Counted from the stretch's first letter, positions 1 to 9,246 are shown. The stretch is 64,000 bases of DNA from Flavobacterium selenitireducens (GCF_014748335.1 NZ_JAAVIY010000002.1:62001-126000), one strand, 5' to 3'. Made by a program: numbers and translations. Notes: generated by a model not told the origin, from the letters alone.

Positions 1-4
1 CAGC

Positions 5-712
5 ATGAATTGGAGAATTGTGGCATTTGTGGTTTTTTTCCTGATCAAGATCATGGTCATCGGATCCAAGTGCTCGAACGATTCCGGTTCCAATTACGAA
101 ATCAACAACCAGTTGAATGAGCAGGTTCGCAACCAGATCGTTGAAATCAAGAAAAATGTAGAAGCGAAAAACGAGGGTTTCCGCGACTATCTCACGGCTT
201 TCGATTCGGCGTCGATATCTGAACTGAAAGCAATGGACACCATAACAACCGGGCAACAAGCGTTTGAAAATAGTGTTTCGCTCATGCCGGAATCTGAAAA
301 TGCAAAAAAAGCCATCATAGAAAACAAGACGCCTTATGACCTAGTTCTCGTGCAATACGTTGGGAAATTCATGGGCAAATCCTGCTATGTTAAAAAAGGA
401 GAATCGGCTCAGGTTATGGCGTCAACTTCGGAAAACAATCTTGAATTCCGGATGTATTTCGGTACACAGCCCGCACGATTTACCACTGCCAGCGATGCAA
501 ATTTGAGCGGAGGCGACTTGTTGTACGAAATGCGTTTCCGGCAACTCGCTCCAAATGCGCCAGTCGTTCTCGAAAAAAAGTTTTCGATTGCAAAAGACGT
601 AACGGTCGAATTCGCCAATGACCGCTTTATGATCGTGGGCGAAGGTGTGAAATGCGACGATTGTTTCCCGAGCGTAAGCAACTCAGGAAAGCGCATCAAC
701 CGATTGAATTAA
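5..712 (+). CDS. Hypothetical membrane-anchored protein
   Basis: This 235-residue protein is not recognised. The N-terminus has one hydrophobic segment (about residues 5-20) followed by a hydrophilic, probably periplasmic region, so it is likely anchored by a signal anchor. The second half is rich in beta-strand patterns and ends with a CDDC pair. The ATG lies 4 nt from the window edge and the frame is open upstream, so a slightly longer protein cannot be excluded. It converges on trpS; the two stop codons overlap within a TTAA. Confidence 0.6.
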   Translation: MNWRIVAFVVFFLIKIMVIGSKCSNDSGSNYEINNQLNEQVRNQIVEIKKNVEAKNEGFRDYLTAFDSASISELKAMDTITTGQQAFENSVSLMPESENAKKAIIENKTPYDLVLVQYVGKFMGKSCYVKKGESAQVMASTSENNLEFRMYFGTQPARFTTASDANLSGGDLLYEMRFRQLAPNAPVVLEKKFSIAKDVTVEFANDRFMIVGEGVKCDDCFPSVSNSGKRINRLN

Positions 713-1689
713 AACGAATAACCCATTTTTTCCCTGACTCTCGACAAAACGCCGTTTGCAATTACGCGGGCGCGATCGGCACCTTTTTGAAGCAACTCGT
801 CTACTATCGCGGGATGTTCGATATAGTGGTTGTAGCGTTCGCGCACTTCTTTGAACTTTTCGGTAATCAATTCAAAAAGCAGCTGTTTGGCGTGCCCGTA
901 ACCAAAATCGCGGTTGTCGTTCCTGTATTTCTGGCGCAACGATTCAATCTGTTCTGGCGTTCCCATGAGTTGGTAAATCGCGAAAATTTTACAGGTTTCC
1001 GGATTTTTGGGTTCTTCCAAAGGCGTGCTATCGGTTTCGATCGACATGACCTGCTTGCGCAACGCCTTGTCGTCAAGGAAAATATTGATGATGTTGTTGG
1101 CCGATTTGCTCATTTTGCCACCGTTCGTTCCGGGAACAAGTTTCGTGTTTTCCTGAGTGAATGGTTCGGGCAGCACAAACGTGTCACCCATTTGATGGTT
1201 GAATCTCGAGGCGACATCACGCGTGATTTCCAGGTGTTGCAATTGGTCTTTCCCGACGGGCACAAATTCCGCGTCATACAATAAAATGTCTGCCGCCATC
1301 AACATCGGATACGTAAACAAACCCGCATTTACGTCTGCTAGGCGATCCGATTTGTCCTTGAACGAATGGGCGAGCGTGAGGCGCTGGAACGGAAAAAAAC
1401 AGCTCAAATACCACGACAATTCCGCGGTTTGGGGAACGTCGCTCTGTCGGTAAAAAATTACTTTCTCTACATCCAATCCGCAGGCCAGCCAGGCAGAAGC
1501 CGTGCTATATGTGTTGTTCCGAAGCGTTGTCCCGTCTTTTATTTGCGTCGCGGAATGTAAATCGGCGATAAACAAAAACGAATCGTTCTCAGGTTTGTTA
1601 GACAGTTCGATCGCAGGCATGATCGCGCCCAACAGGTTGCCTAAATGAGGCGTTCCGGTACTTTGGATGCCGGTAAGGATTTTGGCCAT
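709..1689 (-). CDS. trpS: Tryptophanyl-tRNA synthetase
   Basis: Class Ic aminoacyl-tRNA synthetase that charges tRNA-Trp in the cytoplasm. The HIGH-like signature TPHLGN is at residues 13-18 and the KMSKS loop (GGKMSKS) at about residue 195. The length of 326 residues is usual for the family. The frame is open for 14 more codons upstream, but the ATG at 1689 (MAKILTG) places the first strand where the family begins. It is divergent from the acyltransferase at 1791. Confidence 0.95.
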   Translation of the reverse strand: MAKILTGIQSTGTPHLGNLLGAIMPAIELSNKPENDSFLFIADLHSATQIKDGTTLRNNTYSTASAWLACGLDVEKVIFYRQSDVPQTAELSWYLSCFFPFQRLTLAHSFKDKSDRLADVNAGLFTYPMLMAADILLYDAEFVPVGKDQLQHLEITRDVASRFNHQMGDTFVLPEPFTQENTKLVPGTNGGKMSKSANNIINIFLDDKALRKQVMSIETDSTPLEEPKNPETCKIFAIYQLMGTPEQIESLRQKYRNDNRDFGYGHAKQLLFELITEKFKEVRERYNHYIEHPAIVDELLQKGADRARVIANGVLSRVREKMGYSF

Positions 1690-1777
1690 TTTCAGTGAAA
1701 TTTTACATTGTCCGGGATGGCGATTGGCCATTGGAGCCCCAAAGTTACAGCTTTTGCAGAATGTAGCCTCGAATGTT

Positions 1778-1785
1778 TATTTTTG
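1778..1785 (+). promoter_or_regulatory. Bacteroidota -7 promoter element
   Basis: The sequence matches TAnnTTTG exactly, with a TTTG about 21 nt upstream (1753-1756). It ends only 5 nt before the ATG of the acyltransferase at 1791, so the transcript would have almost no leader. Confidence 0.5.
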
Positions 1786-1790
1786 GCAAT

Positions 1791-2567
1791 ATGAAAATCC
1801 TCAAATATCCGTTTTGGCTGTTGTGGCGCATCTGGCTTTGCATCCTTGTGCTCACGCCCATAATCGCGCTTTTTCCGTTTCTTTTACTATCGATCAGTAA
1901 GGAAAGGTGGTATCCGTATTTTTTCGTGATGGCGCGGCTTTGGGCGAAATTCATTTTGTTCGGAATGGGATTCTGGTACAAAGTGGAGCGTGAGCAGCAA
2001 ACGGAACCAGGCAAGAGCTACATGTTCGTGGCCAACCACACTTCGATAACGGATATTATGCTGATGTTGGCCGTGGTGCGCAATCCGTTTGTGTTCGTCG
2101 GAAAAAAGGAGCTTGTTAAAATTCCGCTGTTCGGATTTTTCTACAAAAAAACCTGCATACTTGTCGACCGCAGCAGTCCGAAAAGCCGTAAAGAAGTTTT
2201 TGAACGCGCCCAAAAGCGCCTTGATCAAGGCCTGAGCATTTGTATTTTTCCGGAAGGCGGCGTCCCTGATGATGAGTCGATCGTGCTCGACGGATTTAAG
2301 GACGGGGCATTCCGACTGGCGATCGAACATCACATACCTATTTTTCCGTTGGTTTTTCCTGACAACAAAAAGCGTTTTCCTTTTCGTTTTTTTAGCGGAA
2401 GCCCTGGATTGATGCGGGTCAAATTGTTGCACGAAATCCCGACTACGGTCCAGTCCGACGATGACAAATCCGATATCAAAGCGCTGCGCGACAAAACCCG
2501 GCATCTGATTTACCACGAGTTGCTACGCTACAATAAAAAAGAGCACCCTGGCCTGGATGCTCTTTAG
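1791..2567 (+). CDS. Lysophospholipid acyltransferase family protein (PlsC-like)
   Basis: This 258-residue membrane enzyme is predicted to transfer an acyl group to lysophosphatidate or a related lipid. The N-terminus has a long hydrophobic region. The family HX4D motif appears as NHTSITD (about residues 81-87) and the substrate-binding motif as FPEGG. An ATG six codons earlier (1773) overlaps the -7 box, so 1791 is preferred. The last codons form part of a terminator for the opposite strand. A second PlsC-like gene lies at 6742; which one is the main 1-acyl-glycerol-3-phosphate acyltransferase cannot be told. Confidence 0.85.
   Translation: MKILKYPFWLLWRIWLCILVLTPIIALFPFLLLSISKERWYPYFFVMARLWAKFILFGMGFWYKVEREQQTEPGKSYMFVANHTSITDIMLMLAVVRNPFVFVGKKELVKIPLFGFFYKKTCILVDRSSPKSRKEVFERAQKRLDQGLSICIFPEGGVPDDESIVLDGFKDGAFRLAIEHHIPIFPLVFPDNKKRFPFRFFSGSPGLMRVKLLHEIPTTVQSDDDKSDIKALRDKTRHLIYHELLRYNKKEHPGLDAL
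2531..2567 (-). terminator. Rho-independent terminator for the sigma/anti-sigma operon
   Basis: Arms at 2538-2545 and 2558-2565 (AAAGAGCA / TGCTCTTT) form a stem. On the minus strand it is followed by a run of T. It lies inside the 3' end of the acyltransferase gene and could work in both directions. Confidence 0.7.
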
Positions 2568-2635
2568 AAATTGCCCTCCGTGGAAGACAACAAGAAACGT
2601 AACTAATTGTAACCAATTAACTAACTAACTGTCGT

Positions 2636-4348
2636 TCAGAAGCGGTAATTCAAACCGGTGTACAATCCGAAGAAGTAGGGTTTGAAATTGCCAGATTCCG
2701 TATAGGTATTGATTTGATATTTGAAAGTCGGCTCGAAATTGAGCTGAAGTGATTTCCAGATTTCATATCGGAAACCGACACCAACATTCGTACTGAAACT
2801 CGTCGCGTTAAGGTTGTTCGCTTTTCCTACCTGCATTTGGTTTTCGGCCGACACAAGCGCAACTTCGTTCTGGTTGAGCAACAATGTACTGAAACCTCCG
2901 ATAACGTCGATCCCGAATCGTTTGTCGAGCACTTTATAACTCAACTCAACCGGGATTTCAAAATAGCCCGTTTTCTGGCTCAGGCTGCTGCTGAATTCCT
3001 TGAGCACCATTCCGTTGTTGGCGAGTTCTACGGGAGCGCCTTCCACTTTGTTCTCGATCCTCAAAAACGCACCTTGAACCGTCGGATTGACGTGCTCCAG
3101 CTGTTTTCGTCCCACAGTAGATTGTTTTGCCACGACATTATTCGTATTGTACTCGAACGCAAGGGAATTCACGCCTGTGCGCAGCGAAAGTCGCTTGTTG
3201 AGCGCATAACTCACGCCAAGCCCGTATGAAAGCTGCGTTTTGTAATCTTTGTCGTTGTTTGCGAAACGGGAATCAATCGGGGAACCGTTAGACGATGAAC
3301 TTAAATAAATAGGGGCAACCCTTGGTGAGACCTGCCACCTATTCATTTTCGGTTCGTTTTCAGTAACTTGCTTGTTTTCTTTTTCAATGTTTAGCAATTC
3401 TTCCAGTGCATTGGGTTTCTCCGCCATAGCAAGAGCGGTGGAATCCATTTTGATATCGTCGGTTTTGGCGGCGACAGCTTGGGTCGAAGTTGTTGTTTTT
3501 GCAGTTACGTCTTTTTGGTTGTGTTGCTCGGTTTGTCCCGATTGGTAATTCTCGTTTACAGCAATTTTATCTTGATTTTTGAATTCGTGCGTAATGTTAT
3601 TTGCCTTTTCTGAATTTTTAAGGTTATGCGATTTGTTTTCGTTTTGACTTGTGTTCCCGGCGTTCTGAGCAACTTGCCCTTGCGTTTCAAATTGATGCAC
3701 TTCCGAAACAGACGTCTTGTTTCCGGCCTTTTTCTCGTTGCGGCTTTTACTCGAAGCGGCATATTGTTCGCGTCCGTTCTCGAGTTGAGGCGTCACACTT
3801 CTGCCTGAAAATCCGGCTTTGCCCTTGCGCGATTTCTCTTCGGATTTCGCTTTTTCTGTTGTCGGATAAACAACGATGCCGTCATCCGAACGTCGAATGC
3901 CCGAAGCGTTGCTACCTGTCGCATTTACGCGTTCAATACTATTGTCGGTTTTGCCCGAGCCGTTTTGCCTGGAACCCGTTTTGTCTTCCAAAGAAGTTGC
4001 CGCAGTTCCGGAATCGGTAGATTGGATTCCGCCTGACGGACTAAATTCCGTATTGTCAAAATCGCCGTTTCCTTTTGGTTTGTCGCCGTCCGCGCTTTTG
4101 CCCGGCGTTTCTACGACAGCATTACCATTTTCCAACTTGCCGTTTTCGCCTGTGAGCGTCGTAAGCAGCAGTCCGATAAGGAAAACAGCGGCCACTCCGG
4201 TATACCGAAACCAGATGGGTATGACTTTTCGGTTCTTTTTTTCCTCGAGTCTCGCTTCAATTTTCTCCCACGCTATTTCAGAAGGTTCAGCTTCAAAATC
4301 CTTGAACTTTTCCTGAAAAAGGCGGTCGATGTTTTTTCTCTCGCTCAT
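2636..4348 (-). CDS. Anti-sigma-like inner-membrane protein with outer-membrane barrel-like C-terminus
   Basis: 570 residues. The first 45 residues are cytosolic and charged, like the N-terminus of anti-sigma factors paired with ECF sigma factors in Flavobacteriia. One transmembrane helix follows (about residues 46-63), then a long low-complexity Ser/Asn/Lys/Gln region (about 70-330). The C-terminal 200 residues are beta-rich and end in Phe, like small outer-membrane barrel proteins. The ATG overlaps the sigma gene stop by 4 nt. I infer that it holds the sigma factor at the membrane. The combination of an inner-membrane helix with a barrel-like C-terminus makes its topology unclear. Confidence 0.7.
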   Translation of the reverse strand: MSERKNIDRLFQEKFKDFEAEPSEIAWEKIEARLEEKKNRKVIPIWFRYTGVAAVFLIGLLLTTLTGENGKLENGNAVVETPGKSADGDKPKGNGDFDNTEFSPSGGIQSTDSGTAATSLEDKTGSRQNGSGKTDNSIERVNATGSNASGIRRSDDGIVVYPTTEKAKSEEKSRKGKAGFSGRSVTPQLENGREQYAASSKSRNEKKAGNKTSVSEVHQFETQGQVAQNAGNTSQNENKSHNLKNSEKANNITHEFKNQDKIAVNENYQSGQTEQHNQKDVTAKTTTSTQAVAAKTDDIKMDSTALAMAEKPNALEELLNIEKENKQVTENEPKMNRWQVSPRVAPIYLSSSSNGSPIDSRFANNDKDYKTQLSYGLGVSYALNKRLSLRTGVNSLAFEYNTNNVVAKQSTVGRKQLEHVNPTVQGAFLRIENKVEGAPVELANNGMVLKEFSSSLSQKTGYFEIPVELSYKVLDKRFGIDVIGGFSTLLLNQNEVALVSAENQMQVGKANNLNATSFSTNVGVGFRYEIWKSLQLNFEPTFKYQINTYTESGNFKPYFFGLYTGLNYRF

Positions 4349-4890
4349 TTTGCAGAGGGTAATTTGTGTATGTTATAATTGTCAATCTTTTCCTTCAGGA
4401 TCAATCTTGCGCGCGCCAGATTCGATTTCGACGTTCCCACCGTGATGCCCATCATTTCTGCGATTTCCTTGTGCGGATAACCGTCTATGACGTAAAGGTT
4501 GAAGACCAGCCGGTAACGGTCCGGAAGTTCCTGGATAATCTTCATCAGAAAGTCCAAAGGAACGTTCTCGTCTTCCATTTCTACCTCCGCATCCTCGTCT
4601 GCAATATCTTTATTGACCATGTCGAGATACGTGATGTTGCGGTATTGTTGCAACACATTGTTGACCATGATCCTTTTCATCCAGCCCTCGAACGAGCCCT
4701 TGAAATTGAACTGCCCGATTTTGTTGAATATGATTACAAACCCGTCTTGGAAGTTGTCCTCCGCTTCGGCGTAGTTCCTGGAATACTTCAGGCAAACGGC
4801 GAACAACTTTGATTTGTACAATTTGTACAACTGTTCCTGCGCTTTCCTGTCGTTGTTCCTGCAATCATTTATGAGCTGTTCTAAACTCAA
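4345..4890 (-). CDS. ECF-type RNA polymerase sigma factor
   Basis: 181 residues with sigma-70 region 2 (about residues 20-90, with the FQDGFVIIF and GWMKRIMVNN segments) and region 4 (about 115-170, helix-turn-helix with YPHKEIAEMMG and GTSKSNLARAR). It directs RNA polymerase to an alternative promoter set. The only sensible start is a TTG at 4890, because no in-frame ATG precedes region 2. It follows the lipoprotein by 19 nt and overlaps the anti-sigma gene, so the three form one operon. Confidence 0.9.
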   Translation of the reverse strand: MSLEQLINDCRNNDRKAQEQLYKLYKSKLFAVCLKYSRNYAEAEDNFQDGFVIIFNKIGQFNFKGSFEGWMKRIMVNNVLQQYRNITYLDMVNKDIADEDAEVEMEDENVPLDFLMKIIQELPDRYRLVFNLYVIDGYPHKEIAEMMGITVGTSKSNLARARLILKEKIDNYNIHKLPSAK

Positions 4891-4909
4891 GGCATGGGCA
4901 GCTTTAGCA

Positions 4910-5314
4910 TTATTCTACAACAGATTCAAACTCGATAAAAATAGGTGCCCCGTTGCCGTCCTGTCCCTTCCAGAATTTAAAACGATAGGTTCCGGCTTGC
5001 GAGGGCATAAAATTTAAGGGCACATCGTAAAGCGTTTCCGAATCATCGTTGCAATTCGAGTCATTGAACTTTAGCGAACGGACTGAAATGGTCTGGGTAA
5101 ACCCGTCCGAATCGATGTAAAATCCGTTGAAGATGTGGCAATCTGTAGGGCGTCTGTATTTGACCTGGATCGTCGCCATTTGACCCGATACCATGCTTGC
5201 GGGCACAGTCGCATCCTCAACCACGAGTGCAAATTCATCAGATTTTGGTGTGTCGTCCGGCACGCAGGCGGTCACGGTAATAGCCAATAAGAAAAAGAAC
5301 AGCAGCTTTTTCAT
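4910..5314 (-). CDS. Small lipoprotein of unknown function
   Basis: 134 residues. The N-terminus MKKLLFFFLLAITVTAC is a classic lipobox, so the mature protein begins at Cys17. The mature part is beta-rich with two Cys residues (CHIF, NSNCNDD) and may fold as a small beta sandwich. An ATG 8 codons upstream (5338) is possible, but 5314 gives the standard signal peptide and has a GAGG just before it. It heads the sigma/anti-sigma operon, so it may be envelope-related. Confidence 0.7.
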   Translation of the reverse strand: MKKLLFFFLLAITVTACVPDDTPKSDEFALVVEDATVPASMVSGQMATIQVKYRRPTDCHIFNGFYIDSDGFTQTISVRSLKFNDSNCNDDSETLYDVPLNFMPSQAGTYRFKFWKGQDGNGAPIFIEFESVVE

Positions 5315-5373
5315 CCTCAATTTTTCTAAACTTTTCATCAGATGCATAACTTTAAAAAAGGTTGCGTAAAAAA

Positions 5374-5405
5374 ATAAAAAAAAGCCCATTTACGGGCTTT
5401 CGTTT
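5374..5405 (-). terminator. recA terminator
   Basis: AAAGCCC (5381-5387) pairs with GGGCTTT (5394-5400). On the minus strand the hairpin is followed by a T-rich tract. It starts 6 nt after the recA stop. Confidence 0.85.
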
Positions 5406-6410
5406 TTAATTGTTCTGCTCTTTAATGAGCGCTTTGATCTTGTTTTCGAGTTCGTCGGCCAGTTCGGGATTGTCCTTTATCATGACCTTGACCGCGTCCC
5501 GGCCCTGACCGAGTTTGGTGTCGCCATAGCTGAACCACGATCCGGACTTTTTCACGACTTCGAATTCTACGGCCAAATCCAGGATTTCACCCGTTTTGGA
5601 AACACCTTCTCCATACATGATGTCGAATTCCGCAGACTTGAACGGAGGCGCTACTTTATTTTTGACCACCTTGACTTTAGTACGGTTTCCGATCACGTTA
5701 TCGCCATCTTTGATTTGGGATGAACGGCGGATATCAAGGCGAACCGAAGCGTAAAACTTCAAAGCGTTACCACCGGTAGTCGTTTCAGGGTTTCCGAACA
5801 TGACACCGATTTTCTCGCGCAACTGGTTGATGAAGAAAACCGTGCAGTTGGTTTTGCTGATGGTCGCAGTCAGTTTTCTCAAGGCTTGCGACATCAAACG
5901 CGCGTGCAATCCCATTTTAGAATCTCCCATTTCTCCTTCGATTTCGCTCTTTGGCGTAAGGGCGGCAACCGAGTCGATCACGACGATGTCGATCGCTCCT
6001 GAACGGATGAGGTTTTCAGCGATTTCCAAGGCTTGTTCGCCATTGTCGGGCTGTGAAATGATAAGCTCGTCTATATTGACGTGAAGTTTCTCGGCATAAT
6101 TGCGATCGAAAGCGTGCTCCGCATCGATGAAGGCGGCAATTCCACCCATCTTTTGGGCTTCTGCGATCGCATGAAGTGTCAGCGTGGTCTTACCCGAAGA
6201 TTCCGGTCCGTAAATTTCTACGATACGTCCTTTCGGATAACCGTTGACACCAAGTGCAAGGTCGATTCCGAGGGATCCGGAAGGAATGACTTCGACTTCT
6301 TCCACAGCCTTGTCACCCATTTTCATGACGGTTCCTTTGCCGTAAGTCTTATCTAATTTATCTAGTGTTAATTGAAGGGCTTTTAGTTTGGCATCTTTCT
6401 CTGAACTCAT
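5406..6410 (-). CDS. recA: DNA recombinase RecA
   Basis: ATP-dependent strand-exchange protein of homologous recombination. 334 residues, normal length. The Walker A motif GPESSGKT lies at about residues 69-76. The MAW-like segment ([14 protein letters not shown]), loop L2 ([16 protein letters not shown]) and the Walker B strand ([12 protein letters not shown]) are intact. No recognised LexA box was seen upstream. A weak -7-like TACATTTA is at 6444-6451 on the minus strand. Confidence 0.97.
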   Translation of the reverse strand: MSSEKDAKLKALQLTLDKLDKTYGKGTVMKMGDKAVEEVEVIPSGSLGIDLALGVNGYPKGRIVEIYGPESSGKTTLTLHAIAEAQKMGGIAAFIDAEHAFDRNYAEKLHVNIDELIISQPDNGEQALEIAENLIRSGAIDIVVIDSVAALTPKSEIEGEMGDSKMGLHARLMSQALRKLTATISKTNCTVFFINQLREKIGVMFGNPETTTGGNALKFYASVRLDIRRSSQIKDGDNVIGNRTKVKVVKNKVAPPFKSAEFDIMYGEGVSKTGEILDLAVEFEVVKKSGSWFSYGDTKLGQGRDAVKVMIKDNPELADELENKIKALIKEQNN

Positions 6411-6741
6411 TTTTCGGCTTCTCTAATCGTTAGTAAAATTTCGTAAATGTACTCTTTTTTCTCCTTTGGAAATGACGGCGCAAACGTTACTTTTCCACAG
6501 AAGAAAGGCAAAAACAACCCAATGGTTCAAAAGGCTTATATTCAATGTTTTGGCATGGATTATCGGGTTGTTTTAGGTTTTCCGCGGAAGAGTAAAACTA
6601 CGACAGCGATTGCATTCCGCGATACAGTTTTTCCGTACTAAATGTTAAAAGTTGAAGAAGGCGAAAGTTTTGCTAAAAGCTTAGGATTTCAACTCACAAA
6701 ACCATAATTTATACTTACTTTTGCCGGGATTTACAAAGGGC
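6411..6741. other. Intergenic region between recA and the lipid operon
   Basis: 331 bp without a convincing gene. A 64-codon open frame at 6447-6641 has no ribosome site, no recognisable domain and unusual composition. The region holds the recA promoter area and the -7 box of the acyltransferase operon at 6716-6723. Confidence 0.6.
6716..6723 (+). promoter_or_regulatory. Bacteroidota -7 promoter element of the lipid operon
   Basis: TACTTTTG fits TAnnTTTG and lies 18 nt before the ATG at 6742. No clear -33 TTG was found at the right distance. Confidence 0.5.
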
Positions 6742-7473
6742 ATGGAGAAAATTATTTCGTATCCGCTATCGGTCGTTTATTACTTCTTTTTCGGGCTTTG
6801 CCTGCTCGTTTTTCATCCCGTGCAATGGGTGTGCCTCAAGATCGGGTACGACGCGCACAAAAAAAGCGTAGACGTTCTTAATTTTTTTCTCGTTTTATGT
6901 ACGCATCTCATCGGCACACGCTATACGGTAATGGGGCGCGAAAAGCTACCTGTAGGCGTTCCGTTGATCATAGTGGCCAATCACCAAAGTTTGTATGATA
7001 TTATCGCCATCGTTTGGTTTTTGAGAAAAGCGCATCCGAAATTCGTATCCAAGCAGGAATTGGGGAAAGGCATTCCAAGCGTTTCATTCAATTTACGTCA
7101 TGGCGGATCGGTGCTCATAGACAGAAAAGATCCGAGGCAAGCGCTTCCGGTCATCAAAAAAATGGGAGAATATATCGAGCAATACAATCGTTCGGCTGTG
7201 ATTTTCCCGGAAGGCACGCGCAGTAAGACCGGGAAACCAAAGGAGTTCGCCCAGACAGGGTTGAAAATAATGATTAAAGCGGCTCCATCGGCTTACGTGC
7301 TTCCGCTTACGATCAACAATTCATGGAAAATGGCTAAATTCGGTTACTTTCCTCTCGGGTTGGGCAACCACCTGAAATTTACGGTTCACGAACCGATCGC
7401 CGTTTCAGGACATTCTTTCGAAGAAATCATGGAATACACTGAAAAAGCGGTCACGGGAGCCATCAAATATTAA
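6742..7473 (+). CDS. 1-acyl-sn-glycerol-3-phosphate acyltransferase family protein
   Basis: 243 residues. Membrane enzyme of phosphatidic acid synthesis or remodelling. Hydrophobic segments at about residues 8-30 and 43-58 precede the HX4D motif NHQSLYD (about 82-88); the FPEGTRS motif is at about residues 155-161. An upstream TTG at 6721 is in frame but lies in the promoter, so ATG 6742 was chosen. The desaturase gene starts 11 nt downstream, which suggests a lipid operon of acyltransferase, desaturase and HD hydrolase. Confidence 0.9.
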   Translation: MEKIISYPLSVVYYFFFGLCLLVFHPVQWVCLKIGYDAHKKSVDVLNFFLVLCTHLIGTRYTVMGREKLPVGVPLIIVANHQSLYDIIAIVWFLRKAHPKFVSKQELGKGIPSVSFNLRHGGSVLIDRKDPRQALPVIKKMGEYIEQYNRSAVIFPEGTRSKTGKPKEFAQTGLKIMIKAAPSAYVLPLTINNSWKMAKFGYFPLGLGNHLKFTVHEPIAVSGHSFEEIMEYTEKAVTGAIKY

Positions 7474-7484
7474 ATACCACTACA

Positions 7485-8477
7485 ATGTCAATAAAGAACG
7501 TACGTCTGGAAGTAATGCAATTCCTCGAAAAAGAAATCGACGGATTTGTAGATCAGTATTTGATCCCTGTGGAAAAAATCTGGCAACCGTCGGACTTTCT
7601 GCCGGATCCTGAAAAAGATGATTTTTTCGAGAAAGTAAAGGAATTGCGTGAACTCGCGAAGGAATTGCCTTATGATTTCTGGATCGTACTCATCGGAGAC
7701 ATGATTACCGAAGAAGCGCTTCCGACTTACGAATCCTGGTTAATGGACGTGGAAGGCGTCGACCAGATCGCGCCTAACGGATGGTCGAAATGGGTGCGCC
7801 ACTGGACTGCCGAAGAAAACCGCCACGGCGACCTTCTCAATAAATATCTCTATCTCTCGGGTCGCGTCAACATGCGCGAGATCGAGATGACGACGCAACA
7901 CCTTATTTCTGACGGGTTCGACATCGGCACAGACCGCGATCCTTACAAAAACTTTGTCTACACCAGCTTTCAGGAGCTTGCCACATATGTTTCCCACAAC
8001 CGCGTTTCCCAATTGGCGAAACAGCACGGAGCCAAAGATCTTTCCAAAATGTGCAAGATGATCGCCGGGGACGAAATGCGCCACCATCATGCTTATTCGG
8101 AGTTCGTGAATCGCATTTTCCAGATCGATCCGAGCGAAATGATGTTGGCTTTCCAATATATGATGAAGCTAAAGATCGTCATGCCAGCTCAATTTCTGCG
8201 CGAATCAGGCGAGAAGATCAGTGTGGCATTTGAGCATTTTTCAGATTCGGCACAACGTATCGGTGTTTACACCTCGGCAGATTACGTCGATATTTTACAG
8301 AAACTCATCGACCGCTGGAATGTCGCCTCGATCACGAACTTGACGGACGAAGCCGAGAAAGCCCGCGATTTCCTGATGAAGCTTCCGGCGCGGATGACGA
8401 GAATTTCGGAAAGGATCGTCATCCCGGCAGAATCCCACATATTCAAATGGGTCGAACCGGCACGCGTCGGAATCTGA
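7485..8477 (+). CDS. Acyl-ACP desaturase (ferritin-like di-iron)
   Basis: 330 residues, soluble fatty acid desaturase family (FA_desaturase_2). It introduces a cis double bond into acyl-ACP using a di-iron centre. The two iron-binding motifs EENRH (about residues 107-111) and DEMRH (about 193-197) are both visible, with further Glu ligands in the helices before them. It is coupled to the acyltransferase upstream and to the HD gene downstream, whose start shares one base with this stop (TGATG). Confidence 0.9.
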   Translation: MSIKNVRLEVMQFLEKEIDGFVDQYLIPVEKIWQPSDFLPDPEKDDFFEKVKELRELAKELPYDFWIVLIGDMITEEALPTYESWLMDVEGVDQIAPNGWSKWVRHWTAEENRHGDLLNKYLYLSGRVNMREIEMTTQHLISDGFDIGTDRDPYKNFVYTSFQELATYVSHNRVSQLAKQHGAKDLSKMCKMIAGDEMRHHHAYSEFVNRIFQIDPSEMMLAFQYMMKLKIVMPAQFLRESGEKISVAFEHFSDSAQRIGVYTSADYVDILQKLIDRWNVASITNLTDEAEKARDFLMKLPARMTRISERIVIPAESHIFKWVEPARVGI

Positions 8478-9124
8478 TGGAAGATATCATCGCCGTTACC
8501 ATAGCTTACGTGAAAGAACAGCTCAAAGGCGCTGAAGGCGGACACGATTGGTTTCATATCGAGCGCGTCTGGAAATCGGCTTTGCACATTGCCAAAGCCG
8601 AAGATTGCGATTTGACCGTCGTTCAATTGGGTGCTTTGCTCCACGATATCGCCGACAGCAAATTCCACGCAGGTGATGAAACCGTCGGACCCAGAACGGC
8701 CAGGAATTTTCTCGAAAGCCACAATGTGGATGAATCGGTTATCACACACGTGATTGCCATCATCGAAAACATTTCGTTCAAAGGCGGGAACTTTCAGAAG
8801 ACGTTTTCATCTAAAGAACTCGAAGTAGTCCAGGACGCCGATCGACTCGATGCGTTGGGCGCCATCGGTATCGCGCGCGCGTTTAACTATGGTGGGTTTA
8901 AAAACCGGGCGCTTTACGATCCCAGGATCAAGCCGAACCTGAACCTTTCGAAGGAGGAATATAAGAATTCCACATCGCCCACGATTACGCATTTCTACGA
9001 AAAACTGTTGCTTTTGAAAGACAGGATGAATACTGAAACGGGTAAGCGTATGGCTGAAGAGCGTCATCGCTATATGGAAGGTTTCCTTGCCCAATTTTAC
9101 TCGGAATGGGAAGGCACCAAATAG
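8477..9124 (+). CDS. HD-domain phosphohydrolase
   Basis: 215 residues. The HD superfamily metal site is clear: H in HDWFH (about residue 24) and the paired LLHDIADSKFH (about 54-64), with a later Asp in VQDADRLDA. It resembles the YedJ/YpgQ group of HD hydrolases that act on nucleotides or phosphate esters. The substrate is unknown. The start codon overlaps the desaturase stop, so it is translationally coupled, though a lipid role is not proven. Confidence 0.85.
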   Translation: MEDIIAVTIAYVKEQLKGAEGGHDWFHIERVWKSALHIAKAEDCDLTVVQLGALLHDIADSKFHAGDETVGPRTARNFLESHNVDESVITHVIAIIENISFKGGNFQKTFSSKELEVVQDADRLDALGAIGIARAFNYGGFKNRALYDPRIKPNLNLSKEEYKNSTSPTITHFYEKLLLLKDRMNTETGKRMAEERHRYMEGFLAQFYSEWEGTK

Positions 9125-9202
9125 AAGTTGCCGACTCGGGAAAGTTTTAACAAAAACGGCAGAAAAACCGCACTTGACAAATTTCGATTTGGAATACCTT
9201 TA

Positions 9203-9235
9203 AGACCTAACAGATTTTAAAAATCTGTTAGGTCT
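9203..9235. repeat. 33-bp AGACCTAAC palindrome, copy 1
   Basis: Perfect palindrome with 16-nt arms around one base, starting AGACCTAACAGATTTT. It lies between the convergent HD and HxlR genes and may act as a terminator there. A second 33-bp copy with different inner bases is at 35682. Confidence 0.8.
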
Positions 9236-9246
9236 GGCAAAAAAAA

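Noticed and set aside
6411..6480. SOS (LexA) box of recA
   Set aside because: No palindrome of the known LexA types was found, and many Bacteroidota lack a classical LexA box.
6447..6641. Small gene between recA and the acyltransferase
   Set aside because: 64 codons, no ribosome site, no homology pattern, and it starts in the recA promoter area.
9203..9235. attC-like integron recombination site
   Set aside because: The palindrome has ACCTAAC and GTTAGGT, which fit the R boxes, but it is a perfect short palindrome without the asymmetric L boxes or unpaired bases, and no integron integrase or cassette array is present.
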